Source of the DNA: Sphingobacteriaceae bacterium
GTDB lineage: Bacteria > Bacteroidota > Bacteroidia > B-17B0 > Aurantibacillaceae
DNA length: 8,680 bases
Direction of reading: 5' to 3'
NCBI GenBank assembly: GCA_023251695.1
Contig: JAHEYE010000137.1
Location: forward strand, 1-8,680
The notes beneath the pieces were generated by a model. It was not told the origin of the DNA, did not search any database, and was given only the letters and a program-made list of their open reading frames with translations. This document shows positions 7,197 through 8,680 of this stretch, piece by piece (the first letter of the stretch is position 1; each line of letters opens with the position of its first letter). A program made the position numbers and the translations under genes.

Positions 7197-7205
7197 CAAA
7201 ACATT

Positions 7206-7913
7206 ATGAAATACAAAAGAGTATTATTAAAACTAAGCGGTGAGGCCTTAATGGGGAATAAAGGTTTCGGGATTGATCAGGAACGTTTATTGGTTTATGC
7301 CAAAGAAATTAAAACGGCTTGCGATGCCGGTTGTCAGGTTGCCATTGTAATTGGCGGCGGAAATATTTTCCGTGGCATACAAGCCGAAAAAGGCGGTATG
7401 GATCGTGTGCATGGCGATTATATGGGAATGCTTGCTACAGTCATTAACTCGATGGCCATACAAGCTGCATTAGAAGGTTTAGGTGTTGAAACCCGCTTAC
7501 AAAGCGCTATTAAGATGGAACAAATTTGCGAACCGTTTATCCGCCGGAAAGCTGTAAGACATTTAGAAAAAAACCGTGTGGTTATTTTTGGTGCAGGAAC
7601 AGGTAATCCTTATTTCACTACTGATACAGCAGCAACATTACGCGCTATTGAAATTGAAGCGAATGTTATTTTAAAAGGAACGCGTGTAGATGGTATTTAC
7701 ACTGCGGATCCCGAAAAAGATAAAACAGCAACAAAATACGAAACCATTAAGTTTGATGAAGTGTACAAAAAAGGTTTAGAGGTAATGGATATGACGGCCT
7801 TCACTTTATGTAAAGAAAATAATTTACCAATCATCGTGTTCGACATGAACAAAGCCGGAAACCTTCAGAAATTATTAAAAGGTGATAAGGTTGGGACTTT
7901 AGTGGAAGTTTAA
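7206..7913 (+). CDS. pyrH: UMP kinase (uridylate kinase)
   Basis: PyrH phosphorylates UMP to UDP with ATP in the cytoplasm, a step toward UTP, CTP and dTTP. The 235 residues match the bacterial hexameric enzyme of the amino acid kinase fold: KLSGEAL (9-15), IGGGNIFRG (49-57), DYMGMLATVINSMA (71-84), GAGTGNPYFTTDTAA (129-143, the UMP-binding loop with the Asp) and the DGIYTADP segment. The length is normal. The ATG at 7206 gives the standard N-terminus MKYKRVLLKLSG. A weak promoter-like TATATTTA lies at 7149-7156 without a well-placed -33 box. In many bacteria frr follows pyrH; here the next gene is instead convergent and unrelated, and no terminator is evident between the two. Confidence 0.98.
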   Translation: MKYKRVLLKLSGEALMGNKGFGIDQERLLVYAKEIKTACDAGCQVAIVIGGGNIFRGIQAEKGGMDRVHGDYMGMLATVINSMAIQAALEGLGVETRLQSAIKMEQICEPFIRRKAVRHLEKNRVVIFGAGTGNPYFTTDTAATLRAIEIEANVILKGTRVDGIYTADPEKDKTATKYETIKFDEVYKKGLEVMDMTAFTLCKENNLPIIVFDMNKAGNLQKLLKGDKVGTLVEV

Positions 7914-7940
7914 TTCAGAATTCGGCAGAACGCCTGGGTT

Positions 7941-7963
7941 AGTTGGGAGTTAAGAGTTGGGAG
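7941..7963 (+). repeat. Direct repeat AGTTGGGAG, two copies, between pyrH and the convergent gene
   Basis: AGTTGGGAG occurs at 7941-7949 and 7955-7963, a 14-base period, with partly similar bases before each copy (GGGTT and TTAAG). It sits in the 76-base convergent gap. No hairpin terminator for either flanking gene is visible there. Confidence 0.55.
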
Positions 7964-7989
7964 ACGAAACTAAATTAGCAGAGAAGTCA

Positions 7990-8680
7990 CTAAATAAATC
8001 GTAACTCAGACTTAGGAAGAGCTCCTAAGCCAGTCAAGTCAGATAATTCAACTTTACCATTTTTATAGTCTATCCCCGAGAAGGGATTATTTTTTACGAG
8101 TGTCGGGCCATCGAGATCAACCCAATCGGCGTAAGCGGTTAATTGTGCTGCGGCAGAGATAGCGCAAGAGCTTTCTGTCATACAACCAACATTCAATTTC
8201 ATGTTCTTTTCTATCACAAAATCAATAATGCGTTTTGCCTCGTGAAGACCTGCACATTTCATTAATTTTAAATTAATTCCGGAGAAAACTCCCTCTACTC
8301 TGCGCGCATCCTCTAGAGTCTTTACACTTTCATCAGCAATTGTAGGCAGCGGACTTTGTTCCGTTACCCAAGCCATATCATCCAGATTTTCTTTTGGCAT
8401 GGGTTGCTCTACAAACAACACGTTTTTATCAGAGAACCAATTGATCATTTCCAATGCGAAGTGTTTGTCCTTCCATCCTTGGTTTGCATCTACAACTAAA
8501 GGTTTATCGGAGTGTTTTCGGATTGTTTCAATTATTTCTTTATCATTCGCACTTCCTAATTTCACTTTTAAGATATTGAAATCTTTAACTTCATTTATTT
8601 TCTGAGGAATTAAGTTCAGATCACCGATGCTAATTGTTACCGAAGTGTTTTTTGAAACCGGCTTTTCATAATTCAGATAT
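7990..8680 (-). CDS. Dipeptide epimerase (L-Ala-D/L-Glu epimerase type, enolase superfamily), N-terminus beyond the window
   Basis: The minus-strand frame is open from base 8679 to the TAG at 7990-7992, giving 229 residues. The N-terminal capping domain lies beyond the right edge, so the GTG at 8565 is internal. Enolase-superfamily barrel residues are all present: the KVK motif (8560-8568) with the catalytic Lys, metal ligands Asp in VVDANQGW (8488-8490), Glu in FVEQP (8407-8409) and Asp in IADES (8332-8334), and the second Lys in NLKLMK (8266-8268). DLDGP (its two Asp at 8110-8112 and 8116-8118) is the signature that binds the dipeptide amino group in L-Ala-D/L-Glu epimerases. The probable role is conversion of murein-derived L-Ala-D-Glu to L-Ala-L-Glu during cell-wall recycling; Bacteroidota members can prefer other dipeptides, so the exact substrate is open. 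The gene converges on pyrH with a 76-base gap. Confidence 0.9.
   Translation of the reverse strand, partial: YLNYEKPVSKNTSVTISIGDLNLIPQKINEVKDFNILKVKLGSANDKEIIETIRKHSDKPLVVDANQGWKDKHFALEMINWFSDKNVLFVEQPMPKENLDDMAWVTEQSPLPTIADESVKTLEDARRVEGVFSGINLKLMKCAGLHEAKRIIDFVIEKNMKLNVGCMTESSCAISAAAQLTAYADWVDLDGPTLVKNNPFSGIDYKNGKVELSDLTGLGALPKSELRFI

Noticed and set aside
8399..8605. 68-residue plus-strand open frame
   Set aside because: Antisense to catalytic segments of the epimerase, which are certain.

Overview
The window is a piece of a Bacteroidota chromosome, AT-rich. Three things point there: a C-terminal type IX secretion (type B, gliding-motility-associated) sorting domain at the left edge; a promoter of the Bacteroidota form TTTG-N19-TAnnTTTG ahead of rplM, with no Shine-Dalgarno motifs at the gene starts; and the gene order rplM-rpsI-rpsB-tsf. 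I cannot name a genus.

Layout. Bases 1-1096 hold the 3' part of a large secreted, PKD/Ig-repeat surface protein that ends in the sorting domain. It is closed by a strong hairpin terminator. Bases 1251-4112 encode a complete 953-residue exported M16 zinc peptidase with an active N-terminal half and an inactive C-terminal half, followed by its own terminator. Bases 4113-4389 are non-coding and carry the promoter and short leader of the ribosomal operon. Bases 4390-6123 are a tight operon, rplM (L13, GTG start), rpsI (S9) and rpsB (S2 with a long charged tail), ending in a GNRA-capped terminator. The gene for EF-Ts (tsf, 6247-7065) follows with its own terminator, then a short gap rich in small repeats, then pyrH (UMP kinase, 7206-7913). 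On the opposite strand, converging on pyrH, is the 3' part of an L-Ala-D/L-Glu-type dipeptide epimerase gene (7990 to beyond the right edge).

How the genes work together. L13, S9, S2 and EF-Ts are translation components, and pyrH supplies UDP for nucleotide synthesis. The ancestral rpsB-tsf-pyrH-frr cluster is recognisable but broken up: terminators lie after rpsB and after tsf, and frr is absent after pyrH. The epimerase probably serves recycling of murein peptides. The first two genes are separate envelope or secretion functions.

All genes belong to known families and I see no undescribed multi-gene system, mobile element, CRISPR array or RNA gene. What deserves a second look is in the non-coding parts: the terminator splitting rpsB from tsf, the promoter and leader hairpins of rplM, and three kinds of short repeat around pyrH. 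No gene-free stretch exceeds 300 bases.
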